The notes under the pieces: generated by a model
Databases searched by the model: none
Seen by the model: only the letters and a program-made list of their open reading frames with translations
Told to the model about the DNA's origin: nothing
Source: Saccharomonospora marina XMU15
GTDB taxonomy: Bacteria; Actinomycetota; Actinomycetes; Mycobacteriales; Pseudonocardiaceae
NCBI RefSeq assembly: GCF_000244955.1
Contig: NZ_CM001439.1
Location: 5,141,234 to 5,205,233, forward strand
Length of the DNA stretch: 64,000 nucleotides
Reading direction: 5' to 3'
Program-made: the position numbers and the translations under genes
In this document: positions 52,959-60,997 of the stretch, in pieces
How positions within the stretch are numbered: position 1 is the stretch's first letter
How the letters are laid out: every line of letters starts with the position of its first letter

Positions 52959-54139
52959 GAAGCCTCACCACCCCTCGCGGCAAGGACGACACCGCGCGCG
53001 GCGAGCAGGTCGGTGAGTGCGGTGGCATGCTCGGCCGGCCCTTCTGGGCGCCACGCGGGATCGACACGGACACCGCCGCTGTCGCGACGGACGACCCCCA
53101 CCTCCGCCAGTACCCGGCCGCCACCGGCTCGCCTTCGCATGTGCAGCACGACATGTAGGGCGGGGGCGAGTTGGCTGTGTAACGCGCTCCTGGAGAGCCC
53201 GCCGAGGGCGGCCAGCGCCTCGAGCCTGGCCGGCACCTCGCTGGGTGAGTTCGCGTGCAGCGTGCCCGAACCACCTTCGTGCCCGGTATTGAGCGCGTTC
53301 AGCAGTTCGCAGACTTCCTGTCCTCTGACCTCTCCGACGACGAGCCGGTCGGGGCGCATGCGCAGGGCCTGCCGCACGAGTTCTCGCTGCGTTACCTCTC
53401 CGGCTCCCTCGATGTTCGGTGGACGCGCCAGCAGGCGAACGAACTGCGGGTGAGCCGGTTGGAGTTCCCCGACATCTTCCACACAAACGATTCGTTCGTC
53501 CGGCGCGACCTCTCCGAGCAGGGCAGCGAGCAGTGTGCTCTTGCCCGAACCCGTGGAACCGGTGACGAGGAAGGCCAGCCTCGCTGCCACGACGCCGCGC
53601 AACAATGCAAGGCCGTCCGCGCCGACGGTGCCCATGCGGGCCAGTGAGCGAAGATCGTGTGCTGCCGGCCGCAGCACCCTCAACGAGATGCAGGTTCCCT
53701 GCGCGGCGATCGGCGGAAGGATCGCATGCAGCCGAACTCGCCCATGCGAACCCGCGCCGGGGAGCCAGCCATCGACGAACGGCTGCGCATCATCGAGTCT
53801 GCGGCCTGCGGCCAACGCCAGTCGCTGCGCGAGCCTGCGGACAGCTTCGTCGTCGGGGAAGCGAACATCGGTACGGTGCAACCCGTCCGCATCCTCAAGC
53901 CACACTTCGTCCGGCGCCGTGACGAGAACATCGGATACGCCGGGTCGCATCAGCAGTGGCTCCAGCGGACCCGCTCCGACGAACTCCTGCCGCAGCAGTT
54001 TGAGCGCGTCGAGCACATCGAGTTGACCGGCGACCCCGCCCGACTCGGCGCGAACCGCTTCGGCGACCGAAGTCGGATCCGTACCTGCCCCCGAGTCGGC
54101 AAGCCGTCTGCGGACTCGTTCGACCAGTTCGGTACTCAA
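52952..54139 (-). CDS. tadA: TadA/CpaF-family pilus assembly ATPase
   Basis: 395 residues. Secretion ATPase of the VirB11/CpaF type. [20 protein letters not shown], the Walker [18 protein letters not shown], Asp box [18 protein letters not shown], Walker B and His box ([40 protein letters not shown] split across these motifs). It powers pilin assembly. In M. tuberculosis (Rv3659c) ssd lies directly upstream; here an SDR gene on the opposite strand lies between, so tadA must have its own promoter in the 237 bases before it. Confidence 0.93.
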   Translation of the reverse strand: MSTELVERVRRRLADSGAGTDPTSVAEAVRAESGGVAGQLDVLDALKLLRQEFVGAGPLEPLLMRPGVSDVLVTAPDEVWLEDADGLHRTDVRFPDDEAVRRLAQRLALAAGRRLDDAQPFVDGWLPGAGSHGRVRLHAILPPIAAQGTCISLRVLRPAAHDLRSLARMGTVGADGLALLRGVVAARLAFLVTGSTGSGKSTLLAALLGEVAPDERIVCVEDVGELQPAHPQFVRLLARPPNIEGAGEVTQRELVRQALRMRPDRLVVGEVRGQEVCELLNALNTGHEGGSGTLHANSPSEVPARLEALAALGGLSRSALHSQLAPALHVVLHMRRRAGGGRVLAEVGVVRRDSGGVRVDPAWRPEGPAEHATALTDLLAARGVVLAARGGEASC

Positions 54140-54376
54140 GCTTCCTCACCCCGTTCGACCGGCCTTGCGGTAGGCAGTTTGTTCCAGTTCGCCGGTCCCG
54201 CTGACCACGATGGCTGGTGAAAGCACTCCGGAACACAGTCGACTCGATGGCCTGTGGACAACCGGACCGATGTGGACAACTTGCCGAGGACATCGCTGAA
54301 GCCGCGACGGTGGGCAGCAACTAGACGTCCGTTTCCTGCCGGTGCCAGTACCCGGTCAGGACAGAGGATGGTTGCC

Positions 54377-55120
54377 ATGAACGAAATCGCGAAGCAGAAG
54401 GTCGCTCTGGTCACCGGCGGCGGCAAGGGGATAGGCGCTGCCGTCGCGCTACGACTGGCCGCAGAGGGGACCGACGTCGCGCTGACCTACCGCAGCAGCC
54501 AAGAACAGGCGCACACAGTCGCGAAGAAGGTAGAAGCAATGGGTCGTCGTGCGCTCGTGCTACACGCGGACAGTGTCGATCTCGCCGCCGTCGAATCCGC
54601 AGTGGACACCACTGCCGGAACGCTCGGCGGACTCGACATCCTTGTCAACAACGCGGCGGTGTTCACCATGGCTTCCGTTGCCGAGTTGGAGCTGGCCGAC
54701 TTCGAACGCACCATGGCCGTGAACGTCCGAGCCCCGTTCGCGGCGGCGAAGGCCGCTGTACGGCACCTGCCGCGCGGTGGCAGGATCATCAATATCGGCA
54801 GCAATGTGTCGCAGCGGGCGCCGTTTCCTGGGCTGTGGGCCTACTCGACGAGCAAATCCGCGCTCATCGGCATGACAAGGGCACTGGCGCGGGAACTGGG
54901 TCCTCGTGCGATCACCGTCAACCTGGTAAATCCTGGCCCTACGGACACCGACAGCAATCCGGCCGACGGGCCGAATGCCGACGCCATTGCCGCCCTCACC
55001 GCACTGGGTCGCTTCGCCGAACCAGAAGAGATCGCCGCCGCGGTCTCCTACCTCGCGGGCGAGGGCGGCAGCTACGTCACCGGCGCCGCGATCGATGTGG
55101 ACGGCGGTTTCAACGGCTGA
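54377..55120 (+). CDS. Short-chain dehydrogenase/reductase inserted in the tad locus
   Basis: 247 residues. Classical SDR: TGGGKGIGAAVAL (TGxxxGxG, NADP-type following RSS), NNAAVF, catalytic serine in GSNVS, and YSTSKSAL (YxxxK). The end SYVTGAAIDVDGGFNG is typical of the 3-oxoacyl-ACP-reductase-like group. An in-frame ATG three codons upstream (54368) is an alternative start. It is oriented against tadA and ssd and overlaps the 3' end of ssd by 49 bases. Substrate unknown. Confidence 0.88.
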   Translation: MNEIAKQKVALVTGGGKGIGAAVALRLAAEGTDVALTYRSSQEQAHTVAKKVEAMGRRALVLHADSVDLAAVESAVDTTAGTLGGLDILVNNAAVFTMASVAELELADFERTMAVNVRAPFAAAKAAVRHLPRGGRIINIGSNVSQRAPFPGLWAYSTSKSALIGMTRALARELGPRAITVNLVNPGPTDTDSNPADGPNADAIAALTALGRFAEPEEIAAAVSYLAGEGGSYVTGAAIDVDGGFNG

Positions 55121-56220
55121 CGGGCGTCCGACGCCGCCGCACCGTCCGCAGCACAGCGCACCTCGCCGAGCGCTCGCAGGACGGTGCGGGCGGCGGTGCC
55201 GAGCGCACCACGCGGCCGAGGATTGAACACCCCACGATCCAAGGAATGGGACAGCCCGCGCTCGGAACTCATCCAGCACAACAGTGGCACGCCGACCGCG
55301 GCTGCCACGTCGGCACCGGTGAGACCTTCGGGCGCTGGGCCGCGGGCGAGCACCCGGGTGTGCACGGCGCTCTCGTTCAATTGGGACAACACCCGCCTCG
55401 CCGCGACACAGGCGCGGACTTCGGCGGGAACGACGATCACCACGAGATCAGCGCGTCGGATGGCCTCCTGCGCGGCGGCCTGCCCCAACTGCCGGGGCAG
55501 GTCGCACACCACAACCCTGCCGGCTCGCCGTCCGGCTTCGACCACCGCCGCGACAGCGCCGGGCGTGGGACCCGGGCCATCACGATCACAGGACAGTAGG
55601 GACAGCGTGCCCTCTCCTCGACGCGCTCGTGGCAGCGCCGACTCGAGTTCGGCGATCGACACTCGTCCTGCCGAAACCCGTAGACCCGGCCAGCGCAACC
55701 CGGCGTCGCTCTCAGCGCCGAGGAGAAGGTCGACGCCGCCACCGAGCGGATCGCAGTCGAGTAGCAGTGCCTTGCCACGCTGTCTCGACACCGAGATCGC
55801 CACGCTCGCGGCCAGCACCGAGGCACCGGCACCGCCCCTGCCGCCGACGACGGCGAGCACCTGCCCGCGCCTGGCACTGGGTCGCTCCGCGGCATCAGCG
55901 AGCGCGGCCACCAACCCTGCCTCACCCTGCGCGAGTACGACGACGTCGTCGGCTCCGAGTTCGAAGGCCAGTCGCCAGACGGACCCGGTGGGCGGGGCAT
56001 TGCAGATCAGCAAGACTCCCGCGCGGCGCGGCAGTTCCCCACGGCGGCGAGTGGCCGCCGCCTCGTCAACGAGAACGACAGGTGCGCTCGCCCACAGGTG
56101 GCCGGCCTCGCCGAGATCGGCCACATGGTCGACCTCGCAGCTTGCGGCTGCCGCCAACCGCAGGATCTCTTCGCGCACGGCCTCGTCGTGTGCCACGACG
56201 AGCGGGTGGTTGTCGGCCAT
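55072..56220 (-). CDS. ssd: Septum-site-determining-protein-like TadZ ATPase (Ssd)
   Basis: 382 residues from MADNHPL. N-terminal receiver-like region with VADLGEAGHLWASAPVVLVDEAA, then a MinD/ParA-like ATPase with a deviant Walker A (VVGGRGGAGASVLAASVA: GGRGGAGAS, no lysine at the usual place). DCDPLGGGVDLLLG and VVCDLPRQLG follow. In mycobacteria Ssd (Rv3660c) is linked to septum control and in Tad systems TadZ localises the pilus. GGGAG a few bases before the ATG supports the start at 56220 over the longer frame. The C-terminal 49 bases overlap the SDR gene. Confidence 0.88.
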   Translation of the reverse strand: MADNHPLVVAHDEAVREEILRLAAAASCEVDHVADLGEAGHLWASAPVVLVDEAAATRRRGELPRRAGVLLICNAPPTGSVWRLAFELGADDVVVLAQGEAGLVAALADAAERPSARRGQVLAVVGGRGGAGASVLAASVAISVSRQRGKALLLDCDPLGGGVDLLLGAESDAGLRWPGLRVSAGRVSIAELESALPRARRGEGTLSLLSCDRDGPGPTPGAVAAVVEAGRRAGRVVVCDLPRQLGQAAAQEAIRRADLVVIVVPAEVRACVAARRVLSQLNESAVHTRVLARGPAPEGLTGADVAAAVGVPLLCWMSSERGLSHSLDRGVFNPRPRGALGTAARTVLRALGEVRCAADGAAASDARQPLKPPSTSIAAPVT

Positions 56221-56535
56221 CGCATCTCCCAGCGGCTCGGTGTTCGACACCACGATCACCAGCAGACGCTCGACGCCACAACGGGTCTTCCCGACACCTG
56301 TGGACAGGCCACCCCTTGTGGACAACCACCGGCGGCCGAGTGAGGGACGGCCCCCGCCAGGGGGAGGAACGGGGGCCGCCAGTGTTCAGTCCCGGGGGTC
56401 GGACTGAACGGCCGGAGTTACACCGGACCCCTCAACTGTAACCCCAGCCGCGCATTCGCCTGCGCGGCACATCTTCCAGCGCTTTCCGGCGCCGAGCGGC
56501 GGCCGTTGCCGAGCTAGATCACCTATCGTGGGGTC
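56221..56535. other. Intergenic region between divergent ssd and HAD phosphatase genes
   Basis: 315 bases without a protein gene. Most of the middle is taken by the 6C RNA hairpins. A further small hairpin, CCGCGC-ATTCGCCT-GCGCGG, lies around 56450-56470. The remainder should hold the promoters of both genes and of the RNA. Confidence 0.6.
56345..56412 (-). ncRNA. 6C small RNA (B11 homologue)
   Basis: Read on the minus strand, two adjacent hairpins are present. GTTCAGTCC-GACCCCCG-GGACTGAAC (56384-56409) is a perfect nine-base stem. CGGCCCCCG-TTCCTCCCCCTGG-CGGGGGCCG (56348-56378) is another perfect nine-base stem. Both loops contain a run of five C residues. Two hairpins with C-rich loops define the actinobacterial 6C RNA, whose M. 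tuberculosis member B11 lies in the same place (between Rv3660c and Rv3661, same strand as Rv3660c). The second hairpin can also act as its terminator. The exact 5' end is not known. Confidence 0.8.
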
Positions 56536-57360
56536 GTGGCCGACCGCAGCGACGTAACCCAAGCCCGTGCACCGTCCGGGGTAGCAGCGTTCTTCGATCT
56601 CGACAAGACGATCATCGCTTCCTCCAGCGCCCTGGCGTTCAGCAAGCCGTTCCTACGGCAAGGGCTGATAAACCGGCGCGCGGCACTCAAGAGCGCCTAC
56701 GCGCAGCTCGTCTTCGCGCTTTCCGGCGCAGACGCGGACAGAACGGAACGGCTGCGAGCCGAGATCTCCTCGCTGTGTGCCGGCTGGGATGTCGAGCAGG
56801 TCAGGTCGGTCGTCAACGAGACACTGCACGACGTCGTGGCACCTCTCGTCTATGCGGAGGCCGCCGAACTGATCGAACAGCACAAGGCCTCCGGTCACGA
56901 CGTGATCGTGCTGTCCGCCACCGGCGAGGAAGTGGTCACCCCGATCGCCGAGATGCTCGGTACCACTCACAGCATGGGTAGCCGGATGCGAATCGTGGAA
57001 GGACGCTACTCCGGCGACCTCGATTTCTACTGCTACGGCGAGCACAAGGCGATCGCGGCGCGGCAGCTCGCCTCCGAGCGCGGGTACGACCTGGCGTCCT
57101 GCCACGCGTACAGCGACTCCAGCACCGATCTGCCGCTGCTGGAGGTCGTCGGAAACCCGCACGTGGTGAACCCTGACCGGACCCTACGCAAGCTTGCCGC
57201 CGAGCGGGGTTGGCCGGTGCACTCGTTCAGCAACCCGGTGTCCTTGCGCGCGCGACTACCGTCACCGTCTGCCACGGCCGTCGCCGTGGGCCTGGGAATG
57301 GGTGCGGTGGCGGCGGGAGCGACGTTGTACGGACTGTCCCGCCGCAAGCGCAGGGACTGA
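56536..57360 (+). CDS. HAD-superfamily IB phosphatase (SerB-like, Rv3661-like)
   Basis: 274 residues. HAD motif I FFDLDKTI (Asp nucleophile), motif II in VIVLSATGEE, and motif III/IV GEHKAIAARQLA with SDSSTDLPLL (acidic metal ligands). Similar proteins of the IB group hydrolyse phosphoserine or act on lipid phosphates. A C-terminal hydrophobic helix (ATAVAVGLGMGAVAAGATLYGL) with a basic end (SRRKRRD) suggests membrane attachment. GTG start. Substrate not predictable. Confidence 0.85.
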   Translation: MADRSDVTQARAPSGVAAFFDLDKTIIASSSALAFSKPFLRQGLINRRAALKSAYAQLVFALSGADADRTERLRAEISSLCAGWDVEQVRSVVNETLHDVVAPLVYAEAAELIEQHKASGHDVIVLSATGEEVVTPIAEMLGTTHSMGSRMRIVEGRYSGDLDFYCYGEHKAIAARQLASERGYDLASCHAYSDSSTDLPLLEVVGNPHVVNPDRTLRKLAAERGWPVHSFSNPVSLRARLPSPSATAVAVGLGMGAVAAGATLYGLSRRKRRD

Positions 57361-57885
57361 GCGATCGGCGTACCTGTCACATCTGGAAGGCCAAAATACC
57401 TGGTTGCGACCGAGGAGGCAGGGCTTGCCGACTCTGTAACGGTGCACCCGGTCGCGCCCTTGAAGTGATGGCCGTCACTGAGCTACAAAGAAGGTGCGGA
57501 CGTCTTGTCGGCCAGGGAGCAGGCGGAGGAGAAGCCTGCTTCACCCCGAAAGACCTCCGTGCGCGGACGTCGGGTACCCACGCGGAGCTCGCCGCGGGAG
57601 GCTTGTCGTCAAGGGTCTGCGCATCGGGACGCCGGGCGCCGAGACCCAACAACCGACGACACGAATTGCACGCTTGGTCGCCCGAACAGTTCGCGCTAAC
57701 TGGCGGCGCCCGTCGATCCTCGATCGGCGGGCGCCGCGGTGTTCGCTCCCGGAACCAACCAACGGCCACTGCGGCCCTCCGCTGACGGCGAACATCGTTG
57801 ACCACACCCTGACACGTTAGTAGCTTTCCGGTATCTGCACGCTCTCGTGATAAATCCACGGGAGCGATCAGCTGGGAGGCTGCCG
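57361..57885. other. Non-coding stretch between HAD phosphatase and nagZ
   Basis: 525 bases. No frame shows convincing codon bias; a 64-codon TTG-started frame ending at 57699 is rejected. A strong hairpin lies at 57703-57737 (listed separately). Bases 57740-57885 hold the nagZ promoter region and are poorer in G+C than the coding parts. Confidence 0.5.
57703..57737. terminator. Strong isolated hairpin upstream of nagZ
   Basis: GCGGCGCCCG pairs perfectly with CGGGCGCCGC; the stem continues inward through a wobble pair and CGAT/ATCG to about 15 base pairs with a five-base loop. It lies 343 bases after the HAD phosphatase stop, so it may end that transcript late, or end an unannotated RNA. Confidence 0.5.
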
Positions 57886-59727
57886 TTGACCACCGTTACC
57901 GCTCGGCCGTGGAGAAACCGTGCCGTCGTGCTGGCCGTACTACTCGCCATGACAGGTTCCCACGCAATGCCTCGGGCAGTCGCCGTCCATGAAGCCACGG
58001 CTGAAGACCGCGACGGAACAGCAGCGGGCGGCGACTGGGTGGAGCGGACGCTACGTGGCATGAGCCTCGAGGAGAAGGTCGGCCAACTGTTCGTCGTGGA
58101 TGTGTGGGGAAAGTCGGCCAACGAGGCGCATCCTGAGAACGAACGACGATACGCGGTCGAAACGCCCGCCGAGGTGGTGCGCCGCTATCACGTAGGTGGC
58201 GTCGTCTATTTCAACCATTCCGGCACCGACAACGTGGAGGACCCAGCACAGGTCGCGAGGTTGTCGAACGGCCTGCAACGCGCCGCGCTCTCCTCAGCAA
58301 AGCACATCCCCTTGCTGGTAGCCGTCGATCAGGAAGGTGGCAGGGTGACGCGCATCGCCGAGCCCGCCACCCAGTACCCGAGTGCGATGGCACTCGGTGC
58401 GACCCGTGACGTGTCCGGCGCCCGTACCGTAGCCACGATCAGCGGCAATGAACTGCGCGCCATGGGCATCACCCAGAACTTCGCCCCGACCGCCGACGTC
58501 AACTCCAACCCGTTGAATCCGATCATCGGTTCCCGGTCGTTTTCCTCGGACCCCGACCTGGCCGCGCGGTTCGTGGCCGCGCAGGTCGAGGGTTATCAGC
58601 ACGCGGAAAGGCTCACCGAGACCGTGTCGGCCGCGGCCAAGCACTTTCCGGGCCACGGGGACGCCGGGACCGACAGCCACACGGGGCTGCCCCGGATCGA
58701 CCGCACGGAGGCGCAGTGGCGAGCAACGGACCTACCACCGTTTCGAGCAGCCGTCGACGCGGGCGTCGATGCCATCATGACCGCTCACATCAGCGTGCCC
58801 AGCCTCGATCCTTCGGGAGAGCCTGCCACGCTCTCAAAGCCGATCATGACAGGGCTGCTTCGTGAAGAACTGGCCTACGACGGGGTCGTGGTCACCGATT
58901 CGCTGCGGATGCGGGGTGTGCGCCAGCTGCACCCCGACACGGAGATCCCGGTGCTCGCGCTCGAGGCAGGTGTCGATCAGATGTTGATGCCGCCCGACCT
59001 TCCGCTTGCGATCGACAGCGTGCTCGCCGCGGTGCGGGACGGTCGACTGACCGAGGGCCGCATCGACACCAGCGTGCGACGCATACTCGAACTGAAACAC
59101 AGCCGCGGCATCGTCGCGAAGCCGCTCGTCGACGAGCGGGCGGTGACCGACAAGGTGGGAACACCCCGCAACCTGGACAGCGTCCAGCGTGTCACGGACG
59201 GCGCCCCGACCGTGCTCCGCGACGAGGCGGGCCTGCTACCGGTCGAGCGCGATTCCGAACGGCTGCTCGTCACCGGGTGGAACCGACCCGAGTATCCGGG
59301 CTATCCGGCCGAGCCGGTGCACACGCTCGCCCGGAGCCTGGGGACGACGGCGGAGGCGCTGGCGACCGGCACCGATCCGGACGCAGCGACGGTGACCCGC
59401 GCGGTGAATGCGGCTCGCGGCGCGGACGTCGTGGTCGTGCTGACCAACGACCTGCGCGCAAGCCCCGGTCAACGTGACCTCGTGAGCCGCCTGCTCACGA
59501 CAGGCAAACCCGTGATGGCGGTGGCGGTACGAGAGCCCTACGACGCGGGCTACGCCGATGTGCCGACGTGGGTGGCCACCTACGACTGGCGCGCGGTGTC
59601 CATGCGATCGCTGGCGAAGTTGCTGCTGGGTGACCGGTCGCCGACCGGCAGGCTCCCGGTGAGTGTGCCGCAAGGGCAGAACCCCGATACCGTCCTTTAT
59701 CCCTACGGCCATGGACTGACCTGGTGA
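57886..59727 (+). CDS. nagZ: Secreted beta-N-acetylglucosaminidase, GH3 family
   Basis: 613 residues from a TTG start. GGGAGG six bases before TTG at 57886 decides the start; an in-frame GTG at 57847 has no ribosome binding site. A signal peptide (ARPWRNRAVVLAVLLAMTGS) directs export. The GH3 domain has LLVAVDQEGGRVTRI, the active-site KHFPGHGDAGTDSH (His/Asp dyad of NagZ type) and VVVTDSLRMRGV with the nucleophile aspartate; a GH3 C-terminal domain (ARGADVVVVLTND) follows, as in Bacillus NagZ. It removes terminal GlcNAc from peptidoglycan fragments outside the cell. The namZ start overlaps its stop (GTGA). Confidence 0.92.
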   Translation: MTTVTARPWRNRAVVLAVLLAMTGSHAMPRAVAVHEATAEDRDGTAAGGDWVERTLRGMSLEEKVGQLFVVDVWGKSANEAHPENERRYAVETPAEVVRRYHVGGVVYFNHSGTDNVEDPAQVARLSNGLQRAALSSAKHIPLLVAVDQEGGRVTRIAEPATQYPSAMALGATRDVSGARTVATISGNELRAMGITQNFAPTADVNSNPLNPIIGSRSFSSDPDLAARFVAAQVEGYQHAERLTETVSAAAKHFPGHGDAGTDSHTGLPRIDRTEAQWRATDLPPFRAAVDAGVDAIMTAHISVPSLDPSGEPATLSKPIMTGLLREELAYDGVVVTDSLRMRGVRQLHPDTEIPVLALEAGVDQMLMPPDLPLAIDSVLAAVRDGRLTEGRIDTSVRRILELKHSRGIVAKPLVDERAVTDKVGTPRNLDSVQRVTDGAPTVLRDEAGLLPVERDSERLLVTGWNRPEYPGYPAEPVHTLARSLGTTAEALATGTDPDAATVTRAVNAARGADVVVVLTNDLRASPGQRDLVSRLLTTGKPVMAVAVREPYDAGYADVPTWVATYDWRAVSMRSLAKLLLGDRSPTGRLPVSVPQGQNPDTVLYPYGHGLTW

Positions 59728-60986
59728 GCATCAACAGAAGGCTGTTCCTCGCCGCCGGTGCGTTCGCCAGCCCGGTGCTGACGGCCGCTTCCCCGCTCGC
59801 GAGCGCGCGGCCGGAGCCCAAGCGTCGCGCAAGTGTCGCTACCGGTGCTGACATCCTCGCGGCACAAGGTTGGCGACGGCTGTCCGGGCGAAGAACCGGC
59901 GTACTTTCCAATCCGACCGGTGTGCTGTCCAATCAGGACCACATCGTCGACTCGCTCGTCGAGGCCGGTCTTGCCCCGGTGGCGGTGTTCGGGCCCGAGC
60001 ACGGATTCCGGGGCAGCGCGCAAGCCGGCGGCTCCGAGGGCGACTACACGGACCCACGCACCGGGGTACCGGTGTACGACGTCTACGGCGCCGACGCGGG
60101 GAAGCTGGCGAGACTGCTGCGAACGGCACGTGTGGAAACACTGGTGTTCGACATCGCGGACGTGGGTGCGCGCTCCTACACCTACATCTGGTCGATGTAC
60201 ACGGCCATGGTGGCGGCCGCCCGTACCGGAGCGTCGTTGCTGGTGCTCGACCGGCCCAACCCGGTGGGAGGCGCGGCATACGGGCCGATGCTCGACCCGG
60301 CCTACAGCTCGGGCGTCGGCAGGAATCCGATCGTACAGCAGCACGGCATGACCGTCGGCGAGTTGGCCCGACACTTCAACGGCGAGTTCCTGCCCGCCGA
60401 CGGAGGTCGGCCGACCGAGTTGGACGTGATCGAGATGCGTGGCTGGCGCCGGGATCTGCTGTTCGCCGACACCGGTCTGGTGTGGACACCGCCCAGCCCG
60501 AACATGCCCACTCCCGACACCGCCCTCGTTTACCCGGGAACCTGCCTGTTCGAGGGCACGTTGCTTTCCGAGGGCAGGGGTACGACCCGCCCGTTCGAGA
60601 TCGTCGGCGCCCCCGGTATCGACTGGCGCTGGCGGGAAGCGCTGGAATCGCAGAACCTGCCGGGCGCGGCGTTCCGGGAGACCTACTTCGTGCCCACGCA
60701 TCACAAGTTCAGCGGACAGACCTGCGGTGGCGTGCAGGTCATGGTCACGCGTCCGGGCAGCTTCGACGCGATCCGGACAGCCGTGGCCATGCTGGTGACA
60801 GCGCGGCGGCTGTACCCGGAGGTGTTCGGCTGGCGCGAGGACCGCTTCATCGACAAGCTGACCGGTTCCGACCGCGTCAGAACCATGGTGGACGCAGGTG
60901 CGGACACCGACGAGATCGTCGAATCCTGGCGCGACGAGCTCGCCCAGTTCCGACGGACTCGCCGACCGTACCTGCTGTACCGGTGA
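59724..60986 (+). CDS. namZ: Secreted exo-beta-N-acetylmuramidase NamZ (DUF1343, GH171)
   Basis: 420 residues. A Tat-like signal (INRRLFLAAGAFASPV) precedes the DUF1343 domain. Family marks are FGPEHGFRG, VYDVYGADAG, LVFDIADVGARSYTYIWSM, LDRPNPVGGAAYGPML and PNMPTPDTALVYPGTCLFEGT, with HHKFSGQTCGGVQV late. In Bacillus subtilis NamZ (YbbC) cleaves MurNAc from the non-reducing end of peptidoglycan after NagZ has removed GlcNAc. The gene is translationally coupled to nagZ through GTGA, which supports stepwise action by the two exo-enzymes. Confidence 0.92.
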   Translation: MSINRRLFLAAGAFASPVLTAASPLASARPEPKRRASVATGADILAAQGWRRLSGRRTGVLSNPTGVLSNQDHIVDSLVEAGLAPVAVFGPEHGFRGSAQAGGSEGDYTDPRTGVPVYDVYGADAGKLARLLRTARVETLVFDIADVGARSYTYIWSMYTAMVAAARTGASLLVLDRPNPVGGAAYGPMLDPAYSSGVGRNPIVQQHGMTVGELARHFNGEFLPADGGRPTELDVIEMRGWRRDLLFADTGLVWTPPSPNMPTPDTALVYPGTCLFEGTLLSEGRGTTRPFEIVGAPGIDWRWREALESQNLPGAAFRETYFVPTHHKFSGQTCGGVQVMVTRPGSFDAIRTAVAMLVTARRLYPEVFGWREDRFIDKLTGSDRVRTMVDAGADTDEIVESWRDELAQFRRTRRPYLLYR

Positions 60987-60997
60987 GAGGGGGCTAC

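Noticed and set aside
57505-57699. 64-codon TTG-started frame just before the strong hairpin
   Set aside because: Third codon positions lack G/C bias, there is no ribosome binding site and no recognisable sequence.
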